This document shows positions 53,504 through 62,292 of a DNA stretch of 64,000 nucleotides, piece by piece. The first letter of the stretch is position 1, and each line of letters opens with the position of its first letter. The translations under genes and the position numbers were made by a program. The notes below the pieces were generated by a model. The model made no database searches. It saw only the letters and a list, made by a program, of their open reading frames with translations, and was not told the DNA's origin. Origin of the DNA: Streptomyces sp. NBC_01669 (GTDB lineage: Bacteria; Actinomycetota; Actinomycetes; Streptomycetales; Streptomycetaceae); the NCBI RefSeq assembly GCF_026339735.1, contig NZ_JAPEQG010000002.1, forward strand, positions 868,001 to 932,000. The letters run 5' to 3'.

Positions 53504-54220
53504 TCATTTGCAGCAGTCGCACCCGGGACGGCAGCCACACGCGTCTTCTTCGGCGGCTCGGCCGGGGTCCGCTGTGACGGGGGTGGATGGTGCGCAGCAG
53601 CCCTTGCCCTGCCAGGCGTCGCGGCCTTCCTTGACCGCGATGGCAGCGATGACGAGGGCGGCGATCGGGTCGGCCCAGGACCAGCCGAGGGTGGCGTTGA
53701 GTACCAGGCCGACCAGGAGGACGGCGGACAGGTACGTGCACAGCAGGGTCTGCTTGGAATCGGCGACGGCAGAGGCGGAGCCGAGTTCGCGGCCGGCCTT
53801 GCGCTGGGCGGCCGATAGGAACGGCATGATCGCGAGAGACAGGGCGGCGATGATGATGCCGGGGATGGAGCGTTCGGCCTCGCCGGTGCCCGTCAGCGCG
53901 CGTACGGCGTCGACGCTCACGTAGGTGGCGAGGGCGAAGAAGGAGACGGCGATGATCCGCAGTGTGGTCTTCTCGCGGGCTTGGCGTACGGCGTGCTCGC
54001 GGGCGGAGAACTGCCAGGCGACCGCGGCGGCGGAGGAGACTTCGATGACGGAGTCGAGGCCGAAGCCGATCAGCGCGGTAGAGGAGGCGATCGTGCCGGC
54101 GGTGATGGCGACGATCGCCTCGATGACGTTGTAGGTGATGGTCGCGGCGACCAGCAGCCGTATGCGCCTCGCGAGCGCGTCACGGCGGGCTGGGGACGGC
54201 CTGAGGGAGATCGCAGTCAT
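53504..54220 (-). CDS. Cation diffusion facilitator metal exporter, 238 aa
   Basis: The core CDF transmembrane domain reads LLVAATITYNVIEAIVAITA, STALIGFGLDSVIEVSSAAA and ADSKQTLLCTYLSAVLLVGL. The HD/DxxxD-type site positions (GLDS and ADSK) fit CDF site A. The C-terminal cytoplasmic domain is replaced by a short Cys-rich tail (KGCCAPSTPVT, EEDACGCRPGCDCCK) that could bind soft metals. The start at ATG 54220 is two bases after the ArsR stop, so they form a tight operon. The CmtR-type sensor points to Cd or Pb rather than Zn. Confidence 0.85.
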   Translation of the reverse strand: MTAISLRPSPARRDALARRIRLLVAATITYNVIEAIVAITAGTIASSTALIGFGLDSVIEVSSAAAVAWQFSAREHAVRQAREKTTLRIIAVSFFALATYVSVDAVRALTGTGEAERSIPGIIIAALSLAIMPFLSAAQRKAGRELGSASAVADSKQTLLCTYLSAVLLVGLVLNATLGWSWADPIAALVIAAIAVKEGRDAWQGKGCCAPSTPVTADPGRAAEEDACGCRPGCDCCK

Positions 54221-54221
54221 C

Positions 54222-54557
54222 TCAGCAGCAGTCCTTCGTCTCAGCGTCGGCGCAGGTCTTGTCCGCCTCAACAGCGACCACGGCGTTGCGCAGGTTGTCC
54301 AAGGCGTGCCCGAGGCGTTCGTCGGCCAGCTCGTAGCGGGTCCGTCGGCCGTCGGGGACTGTGACGACCAGGCCGCAGTCGCGCAGGCACGCGAGGTGGT
54401 TCGACAGCCGGGTGCGGGAGATCCCGAGCGCGTCGGCAAGATCGGAAGGGTAGGCAGGGGCTTCGCGCAAGGCGAGCAGGAGCCGGCAGCGGATCGGATC
54501 GGCGAGCGCGCGGCCGAACCGGGCCAGCACCTCGATGTCAGAGGCAACAGTCAGCAC
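54222..54557 (-). CDS. cmtR: CmtR-type ArsR/SmtB metal sensor, 111 aa
   Basis: The winged HTH has ALADPIRCRLLLALREAPAY, then LADALGISRTRLSNHLACLR and a wing VPDGRRTRYEL. Counting from the GTG at 54557, Cys57 and Cys61 lie in ACLRDCGLV and Cys102 in DKTCADAE, the same numbers as the three Cd/Pb ligands of mycobacterial CmtR. An additional C-terminal Cys pair (KDCC) is present. It represses by binding a palindrome and is released by metal. The cation exporter gene follows after one base. Confidence 0.85.
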   Translation of the reverse strand: MLTVASDIEVLARFGRALADPIRCRLLLALREAPAYPSDLADALGISRTRLSNHLACLRDCGLVVTVPDGRRTRYELADERLGHALDNLRNAVVAVEADKTCADAETKDCC

Positions 54558-54575
54558 ACCACGACAGTACACAGG

Positions 54576-54591
54576 TTCTTGAATTCAGGAA
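54576..54591. promoter_or_regulatory. CmtR operator candidate
   Basis: TTCTTGAATTCAGGAA is a 16-bp near-perfect palindrome, 19 bp before the sensor's start codon. The TGAATTCA core with flanking TTC/GAA is a typical ArsR-type dyad. Confidence 0.6.
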
Positions 54592-54861
54592 ACCGTGAAC
54601 CCTGGATCACGGGAGCAAACACACAGCGGAGGTGCTGCTCGTTCTCATGTACATCGAGTGCGACCCCACTCAGGTGCTGCTCAACCCGGTGTACATCCGC
54701 TGCCGTAACTCGCGTACAAAGCCACCGCACTGAGGTGTGCGGGTCGTGAAGCGGTGCTCCGTATCCACTCGGGCCAGAGTGCATTCCTCCGACAGAGGGA
54801 TTCGCTGGAACGGTCAGCGGGCCGCTCGCATTCGAAAATCGAACACACGTACCATTCCTGT

Positions 54862-55196
54862 GTGCCCACGTACGACTTCCCCCAGGACCTCCGCGACGCC
54901 CAGCTCGCCCTCCACCAGACCCGCGCCGCATACGAGCAGTACGCCGCCACACTCCCGTGGTCGGCAGAGCCGATGCCTGGCTGGGAGAACGAGAAGCAGC
55001 CGTACACCAGCTTCCGCTCCGGCAAGGCCGACAGCCCCGGGTACAGGCCGCAACGGTCGCCGACTTCCAGGAGAAGCTGCGCGAGCTGAGCGCCCTGGTG
55101 GCCACACACCCGTACTGGACCACCCTCGACAGCGGGGTGGTGGACGCCCGGATGGCCCTCAAGCACGCACACGAAGCCGCGGACGAGGCGGCGTAG
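54862..55196 (+). pseudogene. Hypothetical Streptomyces protein with frameshift
   Basis: From GTG 54862 the frame reads PTYDFPQDLRDAQLALHQTR and AAYEQYAATLPWSAEPMPGW. After about 55040 the sequence continues in another frame as ATVADFQEKLRELSALVATH and LDSGVVDARMALKHAHEAAD. I recognise this as a small Streptomyces family (YDFPxDLxDAQ opening, helical) of unknown role, commonly found in accessory regions. A slip of one or two bases near 55040 is likely. It directly precedes the DUF6233-like gene. Confidence 0.55.
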
Positions 55197-55198
55197 CC

Positions 55199-55582
55199 AT
55201 GTCCGACGGGTCGATATCCCGCCTCGACAAGCTCCGGGCCCTTCAGGAGTGGCTGGACTGGCAGTTGCGCCAGACCCGGGGCCGGATCCAGCAGCTCGAG
55301 GCCCAGGAGCGGCAGGAGGAGCAGCGGGCGCAGGAGAGGAGCGAGCGGGGGAAGCCGCGGGTCGAGGAGCGGCGTCGCGGGGAGCGGCGCCCGCGTATCC
55401 CGGACTGGGGCATCGACGACATCGGTGTCGGCACCCCACGGTCCGAGGTCCACCGTGGCGACTGTTTCGCCGCCGGAAAGCGGCTGCGGGCCATCAGCCG
55501 GGAGCAGGCACTCGCCGCTCTCGCTGACGGGGCCCCGCCCTGCGAGGTGTGCCGGCCGGACACTGCGCTCGGCGCGCCGTGA
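55199..55582 (+). CDS. DUF6233-like protein, 127 aa
   Basis: The opening LDKLRALQEWLDWQLRQTRG and the ending ALADGAPPCEVCRPDTALG, with HRGDCFAAGKRLRAISREQA before it, match the Streptomyces DUF6233 pattern as I know it. A charged coiled-coil-like middle (residues 28-60) precedes a Cys-containing C-terminal part where Cys and His may bind metal. ATG 55199 lies just after the previous gene's stop, so the two are probably co-transcribed. Function unknown. Confidence 0.7.
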   Translation: MSDGSISRLDKLRALQEWLDWQLRQTRGRIQQLEAQERQEEQRAQERSERGKPRVEERRRGERRPRIPDWGIDDIGVGTPRSEVHRGDCFAAGKRLRAISREQALAALADGAPPCEVCRPDTALGAP

Positions 55583-56068
55583 TCAGTGCCTGGTCGCAGC
55601 ATGAAGGCGTGGAACTCCCGATCAGGCGTAGCGCTGGCCCGTGCCGTACCAGTGCTGCCACAGGGGCCGGGCCGGTTATGGACAGGGTTTGCTCCTGTCC
55701 GTTGCCCATGTGCGGCAGCGGGCGAGCCGGCGCAGACTCGTCCGTCGAACCTCTGCTGATACTGAGTGCCGGGACATCGACGGGCATGAGACGGAGCGCC
55801 GCTCACGGTAGGGCTGCCGCAACTGCTCGGTACCCGAGACCTTCAGTCCATCGAAGGCGAAAGCGCACGGTTCGAGGAATCCGGGACTCGCGCATTCGGC
55901 GTGAAATCGTCCGCAGCTCTACCCCTGCGGGCCGGGGCGGAGGGTGCACGGGTGGTGACGATATGCTCACGCGGTGGGCTGGAATCCCCGTCGCGCCGTC
56001 GTCGGGGCTGTCGGAGGATCGGGGAAGGAGCCGGTCCGGTCGAGGGCGGGGCCAGGGGAGGCGATGGG
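55583..56068. other. Intergenic region before the ppx-like gene
   Basis: No supported gene, promoter box or obvious repeat was seen. The GGGGAGG ribosome-binding site at about 56054 belongs to the next gene. Confidence 0.4.
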
Positions 56069-57085
56069 ATGCGGCAGGCAGGTGTGCTCGATGTCGGGTG
56101 CCACAGTGCGCTGCTGACGGTGGTGCGACGGCGCCCGGGTACGGTGCTGGAGCCGGTGTTCTCCCGCAAGGTGCGGCTGAGGCTGCACGAGACCCTCGAC
56201 CGCAAGGGACGGCTGGACAAGGCCGGCATGAAGAGCGTCGAACGGGCAGTGGCCGAGGCCGTCGCCGCTGACCCGCGTCTGCGCGGGCCGGAAGTGTTCG
56301 CGTTCGCAACCTCCATCATCCGGGACGCGCCCAACCGCGACGAGATCATCGCGCGTGTGGCACTCACCACCGGCACCCGCCTTCGCGTGTTGACCGGCGA
56401 GGAGGAGGCGCGGCTGGCCTACGTGGCCGCGCGCCAGTGGGCAGGCTCGATGGCCGGGCAGCTGCTGGTCCTGGATATCGGCGGCGGTACTGTAGAGATC
56501 GCCTCCGGCACCGGAGACCGGCCCCGCGTCGTCTACTCGCTGCCGCTGGGCGCCCGCAGGATCACCCGGGACTGGCTTCCCGGCGGCACCTCACCATCCC
56601 CACGCCGACTGACCGAGGTCCGGCAGCACCTCCGCCGGTCCCTGGAAGCCGTCCCCGGCCTGCCGCAGGCCGAACCGGGCGGGCGGGTGCTGGCCTGCTC
56701 CAAGACCTTCGAACAGCTCGCCCGGCTCGCCGCCGCTCAGGGCAAGACACCGCGAGCCGGACGGCAGCTCGCGCTACCCCAACTGCGCACGTCAGTCTCC
56801 CTGCTGGCCGCCGCGGGACCGTCCCGCCGTTCCAAGCTGCCGGGCATCTCCCGGCACCGCGCCGAACAGTCCCTGGCCGGAGCCTTGATCGCACAAGCCC
56901 TCATGGAAGCCTGCGGGGCCAAGAGCGTCGAGATCTGCCCCTGGTCCACCCGGGAAGGACTGCTGCTCGAACGCCTCGGCGTTGTGCGTGCCGAGAATCT
57001 CGTCCGCGCAGGTCATCCCGCTTGCGGCCGTTGCCAGTTGCCACGGCATGATGACCACTCGTGCTCCTGCGTCTCGCTTATCTGA
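56069..57085 (+). CDS. ppx: Ppx/GppA phosphatase family, 3' end altered by an IS, about 338 aa
   Basis: The actin-like ATPase fold is clear: GVLDVGCHSALLTVVRRR at the start, RLRVLTGEEEARLAYVAARQ, then LLVLDIGGGTVEIASGTGDR and SLPLGARRITRDWLP. Exopolyphosphatases of this family release phosphate from polyphosphate or hydrolyse pppGpp. ATG 56069 is the start. The normal C-terminus (CPWSTREGLLLERLG) is reached at about 56979, then IS DNA takes over and adds about 35 foreign residues. The catalytic part is complete, so activity may remain. Confidence 0.85.
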   Translation: MRQAGVLDVGCHSALLTVVRRRPGTVLEPVFSRKVRLRLHETLDRKGRLDKAGMKSVERAVAEAVAADPRLRGPEVFAFATSIIRDAPNRDEIIARVALTTGTRLRVLTGEEEARLAYVAARQWAGSMAGQLLVLDIGGGTVEIASGTGDRPRVVYSLPLGARRITRDWLPGGTSPSPRRLTEVRQHLRRSLEAVPGLPQAEPGGRVLACSKTFEQLARLAAAQGKTPRAGRQLALPQLRTSVSLLAAAGPSRRSKLPGISRHRAEQSLAGALIAQALMEACGAKSVEICPWSTREGLLLERLGVVRAENLVRAGHPACGRCQLPRHDDHSCSCVSLI

Positions 57086-58188
57086 CCGTGTCGAATGCCT
57101 TCGCCGCGCTCTGGCTGCTCCCGATGAGCGACCGCGCCAAGGACGTCGAGATCCTGGCCCTACGCCGCCAAATCACGGTCCTTGAGCGGCAACTCGGCCC
57201 CCAAAGGGTGAGGTTTGCCCCCGAGGACCGGGCCTTCCTCGCCGCGCTCCTGGCACCGCTGCCGCGCCAGGTGCTGCGTCGTCTCCGGCTTCTGGCACGT
57301 CCGGACACGGTGCTGCGGCGGCACCACACCCTGGTGAAGCGGCGGCACGCCCGCATCCGCCGCCCCAAGCGGCCCGGACGGCCGCGCACCGTCCGCTCGA
57401 TCCGGGCGCTGGTCCTGCGCCTGGCCCGCGAGAACAGCGGCTGGGGCTACCGCCGTATCCACGGGGAACTGGCCGCGCTCGGCATCACGGTCGCCCCGTC
57501 CACCGTCTGGGAGATCCTCAAGGCCGAGGGCGTCGACCCGGCGCCGGAACGGACCGCCACCACCTGGGCCAGCTTCCTGCACTCCCAGGCCGACGCCCTG
57601 CCGGCCATGGACTTCATCGAAACCACCACCCCGACCGGGCAACGGCAGTACATCCTGGCCGTCATCGAGCACGCAACCCGCCCCTTCCGCGTCCTGGGCA
57701 CCACCGCGCCCCACCGCGGAATGGGTCACCCAGGCAGTCAAAAACCTCGTCATGAACCTTGAGGACGTGGGCGCGCACGCCGCCTACCTGATCCGCGACC
57801 GCGACGCGAAGTACCCCGCCCTGATCGACAAGATCCTCGCCGACGCCCACATCCAGAGCGTGTTCACCGGCGTCCGCATGCCAAGGATGAACTCGATCAT
57901 GGAGAGATGGGTACTCAGCCTCCGCCGCGAACTCCTCGACCGCACCCTCATCTGGAACGCTCACCACCTGCGCCATGCCCTGAGCGAGTACGAGCAGTTC
58001 TACAACGAGCACCGCACCCACCGCTCCCCGCAGGCAGCCGCGCCGCCGCGCGCACTCCCCGAAACCATCACCGACCCCAAGCAGATCGCTCGCCTCGACA
58101 TACGCCGACACGACCGCCTCGGCGGAGTGATCCACGAGTACCAACACACCGCTTGACCTGCACGGACGTGATTCTCGGCACGCACAAC
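56981..58188 (+). mobile_element. Integrase-type IS (1208 bp), transposase frameshifted
   Basis: Imperfect 35-bp inverted repeats (56981-57015, 58154-58188) beginning GTTGTGCGTGCCGAGAATC bound the element. It is related to the copy at 38.3-39.4 kb. It joins the extreme 3' end of the ppx-like gene to the TetR promoter region. I see no convincing target duplication. Confidence 0.8.
57061..58156 (+). pseudogene. Transposase with integrase core, frameshifted copy
   Basis: The first frame (57061-57762) gives MSDRAKDVEILALRRQITVL to YILAVIEHATRPFRVLGTT. The second (57752-58156) gives MNLEDVGAHAAYLIRDRDAK and MPRMNSIMERWVLSLRRELL, ending LGGVIHEYQHTA. The shift lies near 57705 and removes two bases (or adds one) relative to the intact protein at 38.3 kb. 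This is either a dead copy or, less likely, a programmed frameshift; no slippery heptamer is obvious. Confidence 0.85.
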
Positions 58189-58197
58189 CCTCCAGAC

Positions 58198-58254
58198 TTG
58201 ACGGCTAACACCGTTAGCCGTATGGTGACGACCGCGCGGCTAACACTGTTAGCT
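58198..58254 (+). promoter_or_regulatory. Promoter with two TetR-type operators
   Basis: TTGACG (58198-58203) and TATGGT (58221-58226) are spaced 17 bp apart. Operator 1, CGGCTAAC-ACC-GTTAGCCG (58202-58220), is a perfect dyad placed exactly between them. Operator 2, GCTAAC-ACT-GTTAGC (58239-58253), lies downstream. Both are expected to bind the TetR protein that follows. Confidence 0.8.
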
Positions 58255-58375
58255 CAATCGGATCAGTCCCGACGCGGAAGGACCACCGTGACCACTACCA
58301 CGACCACCGGCAGCACCCTGCCCGTCGCCGGGCCCGGCCGGCCCACCAGCATCGCAACCGCGCGGACGGCGCACC

Positions 58376-58924
58376 GTGGCTGACCGCGTGCAGCAGATCA
58401 CGGCCGCCGCCCGGGAACTGCTCGAGACCGAAGGGCCGGACGCGTTGTCGATGCGGCGCATCGCCGAGCGCGTCGGCATCCGGGCACCATCCCTGTACAA
58501 GCACTTCCCCGACAAGGGCGCCGTCGAGGCCGCCCTCCAGGCGCAGGGCATGGCCCAGTTGGCGCAGGAACTGGAGGCCATCGAAGCCGAGATCGGCGTC
58601 GAACCGCCCATGCCTGCGCTCGCCCGCGCCTACCGGCAGCACGCCCTCGCCAACCCGCACCTCTACCGCATCACCCACACCCGGCCGCTCGCCCGCACCG
58701 CACTGCCCGAAGGGCTCGAGGACCGAGCGGGGATGCCGCTGGTCCGCGCGGCGCACGGCGACATCGACATCGCGCGTTCGCTCTGGGCGTTCGCGCACGG
58801 CATGGTCGTGCTCGAACTCGACGGGCGGTTCCCGCCCGGCGCAGACCTGGACGCCGCATGGCGAGTCGGCTGCGAGGCGTTCGCCCATGCCATCCACGCC
58901 AAAAGCCAGGGAGACACCGCATGA
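58376..58924 (+). CDS. TetR-family transcriptional regulator, 182 aa
   Basis: The HTH reads QQITAAARELLETEGPDALS, then MRRIAERVGIRAPSLYKHFP. The C-terminal helical domain (RAYRQHALANPHLYRITHTR) belongs to the WHG-type TetR group. GTG at 58376 overlaps by eight bases the stop of a 31-codon frame starting GTG 58288, which contains a GRP motif often seen at TetR N-termini. A lost frame there is possible. It is autoregulated through the two dyads upstream and translationally coupled (ATGA) to the next gene. Confidence 0.88.
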   Translation: MADRVQQITAAARELLETEGPDALSMRRIAERVGIRAPSLYKHFPDKGAVEAALQAQGMAQLAQELEAIEAEIGVEPPMPALARAYRQHALANPHLYRITHTRPLARTALPEGLEDRAGMPLVRAAHGDIDIARSLWAFAHGMVVLELDGRFPPGADLDAAWRVGCEAFAHAIHAKSQGDTA

Positions 58925-59568
58925 CCGTGATCGCTACGGAGCCGGCCACCGCCACCGCCTCCCGCGCCGCCGGATACACACACGCCGCGGCATGGATCGT
59001 CGGGCTCACCATCGCATGGGGCGCCACGCCCGAAGTCAGTGACACACACGCCCGGATCGCGACCGCGTACGCCGACCGGCCGGTCCAGGCGATCGCCCAG
59101 GCGCTGCTCGTGCACGGTGTGGCGGCCGCCGGCCTTGTGGTCGTCGGATCCGGACTGCTCGGCTGGGCCCGCCGGACCGGCAACGCTACAGCTCGCTTCG
59201 CCGGATGGGCCGGGACGGCCGCGGCCGCACTCGCGTCCGTGCAACTCGTCCTGGAGCTGATCGCGGTGCTCGGAGCCGATCCGGCGTCACCGGGCAGGAC
59301 CGGGGCACTGTTCGAGGCGGTCCAGCGCGTGGACGGCGTCAAGATGTTCGCGCTCGCCGCGCTCGCCGCTGCTGCCTGCGCGCGGCACGGCTCACTGCTG
59401 CGGCGTTGGGAGGCCGTCACCGGCTGGGCCCTCGCCGCCACGATTACCGCGTCCGGCATCGGCTACCTGCTGCTGTCCACCGCCCTGACCCCGATGGCGT
59501 TCCTATCACTGCCCCTGCTACTGGTCTGGATCGCCGCGCTCGGCGCAGCCCTCGGCCGCCGGTCCTGA
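58921..59568 (+). CDS. Integral membrane protein, 215 aa
   Basis: It has six hydrophobic segments (for example AAAWIVGLTIAWGA, LVHGVAAAGLVVVGSGLLGW, AGTAAAALASVQLVLELIAV and SLPLLLVWIAALGAALG). I do not recognise the family. The start ATGA overlap with the TetR gene fixes ATG 58921 and makes them an operon. A common theme for such TetR-regulated membrane proteins is efflux or membrane-stress response, but there is no motif to support it here. Confidence 0.6.
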   Translation: MTVIATEPATATASRAAGYTHAAAWIVGLTIAWGATPEVSDTHARIATAYADRPVQAIAQALLVHGVAAAGLVVVGSGLLGWARRTGNATARFAGWAGTAAAALASVQLVLELIAVLGADPASPGRTGALFEAVQRVDGVKMFALAALAAAACARHGSLLRRWEAVTGWALAATITASGIGYLLLSTALTPMAFLSLPLLLVWIAALGAALGRRS

Positions 59569-59925
59569 GCCCGGAGCTCCAGCACCGGACCGCTGGGCAT
59601 CGACACCTCATCGACAACCCGCGGCCCGGTCCGCCCCGCTCTCCGCCCGCAAGGAGACGCTCATCTCCCCGCAGACACCTCCGCAGGCACCATCGGCCTC
59701 CACCGGGCACCGACCGTCGCACGCCCCCCGGAACACTCGCTCCCTCACCAGGCGGGCCGCTTCACCGGCATCAGCCACCCCGCGAGGTGGGGAGCAAGAG
59801 CAGGTCTGGGGAACGGCCCGAGCATGGGTGGGGAATTTCAAGAATCCTCATCACCCCCTCGTACGTGGCGCTGGGCCGTGCGAATTCGCTGGTCGGCAGA
59901 GGGGCCGGTACGGGATGCTGCACGC
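59569..59925. other. Intergenic region with a GGGGAATTTC motif
   Basis: No gene was seen. The sequence GTGGGGAATTTCAAGAA at about 59829 resembles the ISL3-associated motifs at 1.7 and 4.7 kb, suggesting a past insertion. Confidence 0.4.
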
Positions 59926-60510
59926 GTGATCGAGCGAGAAGCCGCCGTTCGGGCTGTCGAAGAACAGCTGGAGCGCGACTATCAGCAGTGGCGGGCTGTG
60001 AGTGTGGACGCGATGCGGATGGCTGTGGCCCGTGTCGAGGAGCACGAACTGGTGTGGATCGTCTCCTGGCAGTCCGAGGAGTTCGTACGCACTCGGAACT
60101 CGGGGTACATGCTGGTCGGCAATGGGCCGTACCTGGTCGACCGCGTCGACGGGGGACTACACCAGATCGGCGTCGTCTCCGCGGTAACCGGGGAGTGGGA
60201 GGCCGACTACCGGGCCCGGATACGTGGGCTGCCGGTGCGTACCGCAGTAGACGATCTACACGATGCGCTATGCGGAGTCGCCGCTACGCGCGGACACATG
60301 CATGCTGTGCGGACACTGCGCCAGAGGCTGCCCGTGCTCTCGCCTGCGGAGGCCATCGAGTACGTGAGCGCGTTGCTGGACGGTGATGCGCCCGCGCGCC
60401 TCGTGGCCGTCGCCACCAAGGAACTCGTCGAGCCTCTCAACCCGGTACTTGCGGTGAAGACCATTCTGAGTGGAGCGGTGATCCGAACCAGTCAGAGACC
60501 CGCCGGATGA
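59926..60510 (+). CDS. YrhB/Imm35-like protein, 194 aa
   Basis: The N-terminal 100 residues (IEREAAVRAVEEQLERDYQQ, VARVEEHELVWIVSWQSEEF, YMLVGNGPYLVDRVDGGLHQ) match the YrhB/Imm35 domain, found in immunity proteins of polymorphic toxin systems and in free-standing proteins. A helical C-terminal part (LSPAEAIEYVSALLDGDAPA) follows. GTG 59926 is the chosen start because the conserved domain begins there. No toxin gene is adjacent, so it is an orphan or the toxin has been lost. Confidence 0.65.
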   Translation: MIEREAAVRAVEEQLERDYQQWRAVSVDAMRMAVARVEEHELVWIVSWQSEEFVRTRNSGYMLVGNGPYLVDRVDGGLHQIGVVSAVTGEWEADYRARIRGLPVRTAVDDLHDALCGVAATRGHMHAVRTLRQRLPVLSPAEAIEYVSALLDGDAPARLVAVATKELVEPLNPVLAVKTILSGAVIRTSQRPAG

Positions 60511-60559
60511 CTGGAAACAGTCGGCATACCGATCGCGCACCCGGTCCCGTTCCTCGGAC

Positions 60560-60930
60560 GTGGCGAGGAAGACGTCGGCACCACTGTCGTAGGGGTGCCA
60601 GGTCACGGACCCGGCGCACGATCAGTCGGGCAGTGACCTGGTCACTCTTTTTGCGGCTCGCGAACGCGGTGTATTCGGGTATCTCGGCGACTTCGGCGTC
60701 CGAGATGAGCTCACCGGTCTCGGGGTCGGGCACCGCGGTCGGGTAACTGATCTGCTGCCAGGCATCGTTGGGGATGCCGAGGACGGCCCGCTTGATGGAG
60801 GGGTTCATCCCGGTGGTGATCGAAAAGTGGGCGCCGGTCCGGCGGCATGCGGCGATCACCCCGGCGTTGTAGAACTGCGAGTCGGCCCGCAGGATACGGG
60901 TCCCGGTCAGCCCTGACCTTCGGCTTCGTC
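60560..60930 (-). pseudogene. IS1380-family transposase, internal fragment
   Basis: The minus frame gives AACRRTGAHFSITTGMNPSI, KRAVLGIPNDAWQQISYPTA and EIPEYTAFASRKKSDQVTAR, with ILRADSQFYNAGVIAACRRT just upstream. The RADSxFYN strand and the GAHFSIT region are typical of IS1380 transposases. Both ends of the gene are missing. Confidence 0.65.
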
Positions 60931-60939
60931 ATCATGGCC

Positions 60940-62292
60940 TCAGAAAAGCGCCAGGCCCTCACTGCTGGTGTCCGCGATGACTGGCCGGAACCGGGTGGGG
61001 AGGCCATCCAGGCGGTCGGGTCCGGCCTCAGCCGCCACGGCAGGGGCGGTCTCGGCCAGCCAGGTGCGAAACCGCTCGGCGGCTTCGCGGTAGGGGACTT
61101 GCGCCAGGACACGGTGCTCGCCGGAGGGACACAAGTCGACGGCGACAGTGAGCAGGCAGGAACCGGGCGCATTGTGACTGCCGGTCCAGGACACGCGCAG
61201 CGCGCCGCAGGGTTTGCGCCCGCGGGAGCCGCGGGGGTCGCGGTGGGTCAGGCGCAGTGATCGGCAGGCTATGTGGGCGGTCCATGCGGCGAGGTGGGGC
61301 AGTGGCAGGGTGGTGCGGGTGCGGCAGCCGGGGCAGCGGTGCCAGTGGCGGAGCCAGTCGGCGGTGTGGGTGTGGAAGAGGCGTGTGTAGTGGTTGGCCA
61401 CGCGGATGTCGTTGCTGTAGAGGTGGTCGGGTCGTTCTTGTGTGTTGCAGGAGTGGCAGACGGGGGCGCGGACGTAGCCGTGTTCGTGGCAGTGGTCGAG
61501 TACGGCGGCGGGTGCGGTGCGGCAGATGGCGCAAGTCCACCCAGCCACCTTGCGGGAGGTGCCGGGTTTCCTGCTGAGTACCGAGTACAAGTGGCCTTTC
61601 AGTTCCTCGTTGTACGGGCGCAGTGGGGCGGTTAGGCAGTCGGGACTCGTCGTCTGCCGGCCGTCGGCGGCTCGGGCCTGCCAGTGGTGGGAGGGCGACT
61701 CGGTGACGGTTGCGCTTGCCTGGCGGGTCCGTGCGGCTTGCAGCCACTGCGTTTCGGTGTGCTCGGCCGCATCCAGCAGTCTGACCACAGCGCGCGGCAG
61801 CCACCATGTCCGCGCCGTCCGGTCGCGGGTTTCCTCCACGAATATCCGCCGCCAGTCGATCCCCGCCAGATGGTACGGCCGGCCGCCATCACATCGTGCT
61901 GCCCGCTCGGGCTTGTCCAGTTCCTGCAGTTCCCGGGCGATGCGCTGGCGCCATCGCAGCGGCGTTTTCTCGTTGAGCTCCTGCTTCGGCCCGTCACGGA
62001 ACGGACCGATGCGGACCAGGTCCTGACGGTCCATCTCAACCGCGTTCAGTTCCGCTGCCGCCCGGCGCACCTCAATCTCCGGAACACTCCACTGGCCGCC
62101 GCTTGCCTTCACCGTCGCCACCACACGGCCGCCGAGCAGGACGTACCCCGCCCTGGCATTGGCAGGAGAGCAGGTGAACGCCGCAGAAGCCGCCGGCACA
62201 GCGCGGCCGGCCGTCAAGCCGGCCCACAGAGCGTCCGCGGCGCCGAAAGTGATCAGGCCGCCCGTACGGCCCGGGATGACACGCTCTGACAT
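60940..62292 (-). CDS. Endonuclease VII-like domain protein, 450 aa
   Basis: A Cys/His cluster AGWTCAICRTAPAAVLDHCH (C254, C257, D266-H269) followed by VCHSCNTQERPDHLYSNDIR (C279, C282) is the zinc/HNH-type core of recombination endonuclease VII. A second CxxC (RCPGCRTRT, about 327) may be another zinc site. The 240 N-terminal residues are unassigned. The C-terminal 16 residues may derive from the neighbouring IS1380 piece. ATG 62292 lies inside the end of the upstream HTH gene, so the two are overlapping partners. Its role could be DNA processing, defence or an element's nuclease; none can be proven. Confidence 0.62.
   Translation of the reverse strand: MSERVIPGRTGGLITFGAADALWAGLTAGRAVPAASAAFTCSPANARAGYVLLGGRVVATVKASGGQWSVPEIEVRRAAAELNAVEMDRQDLVRIGPFRDGPKQELNEKTPLRWRQRIARELQELDKPERAARCDGGRPYHLAGIDWRRIFVEETRDRTARTWWLPRAVVRLLDAAEHTETQWLQAARTRQASATVTESPSHHWQARAADGRQTTSPDCLTAPLRPYNEELKGHLYSVLSRKPGTSRKVAGWTCAICRTAPAAVLDHCHEHGYVRAPVCHSCNTQERPDHLYSNDIRVANHYTRLFHTHTADWLRHWHRCPGCRTRTTLPLPHLAAWTAHIACRSLRLTHRDPRGSRGRKPCGALRVSWTGSHNAPGSCLLTVAVDLCPSGEHRVLAQVPYREAAERFRTWLAETAPAVAAEAGPDRLDGLPTRFRPVIADTSSEGLALF

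Noticed and set aside
57061..58156. Programmed frameshifting in the integrase-type transposase
   Set aside because: The intact homologue at 38.3 kb is encoded in one frame and no clear slippery site is present, so a simple mutation is more likely.
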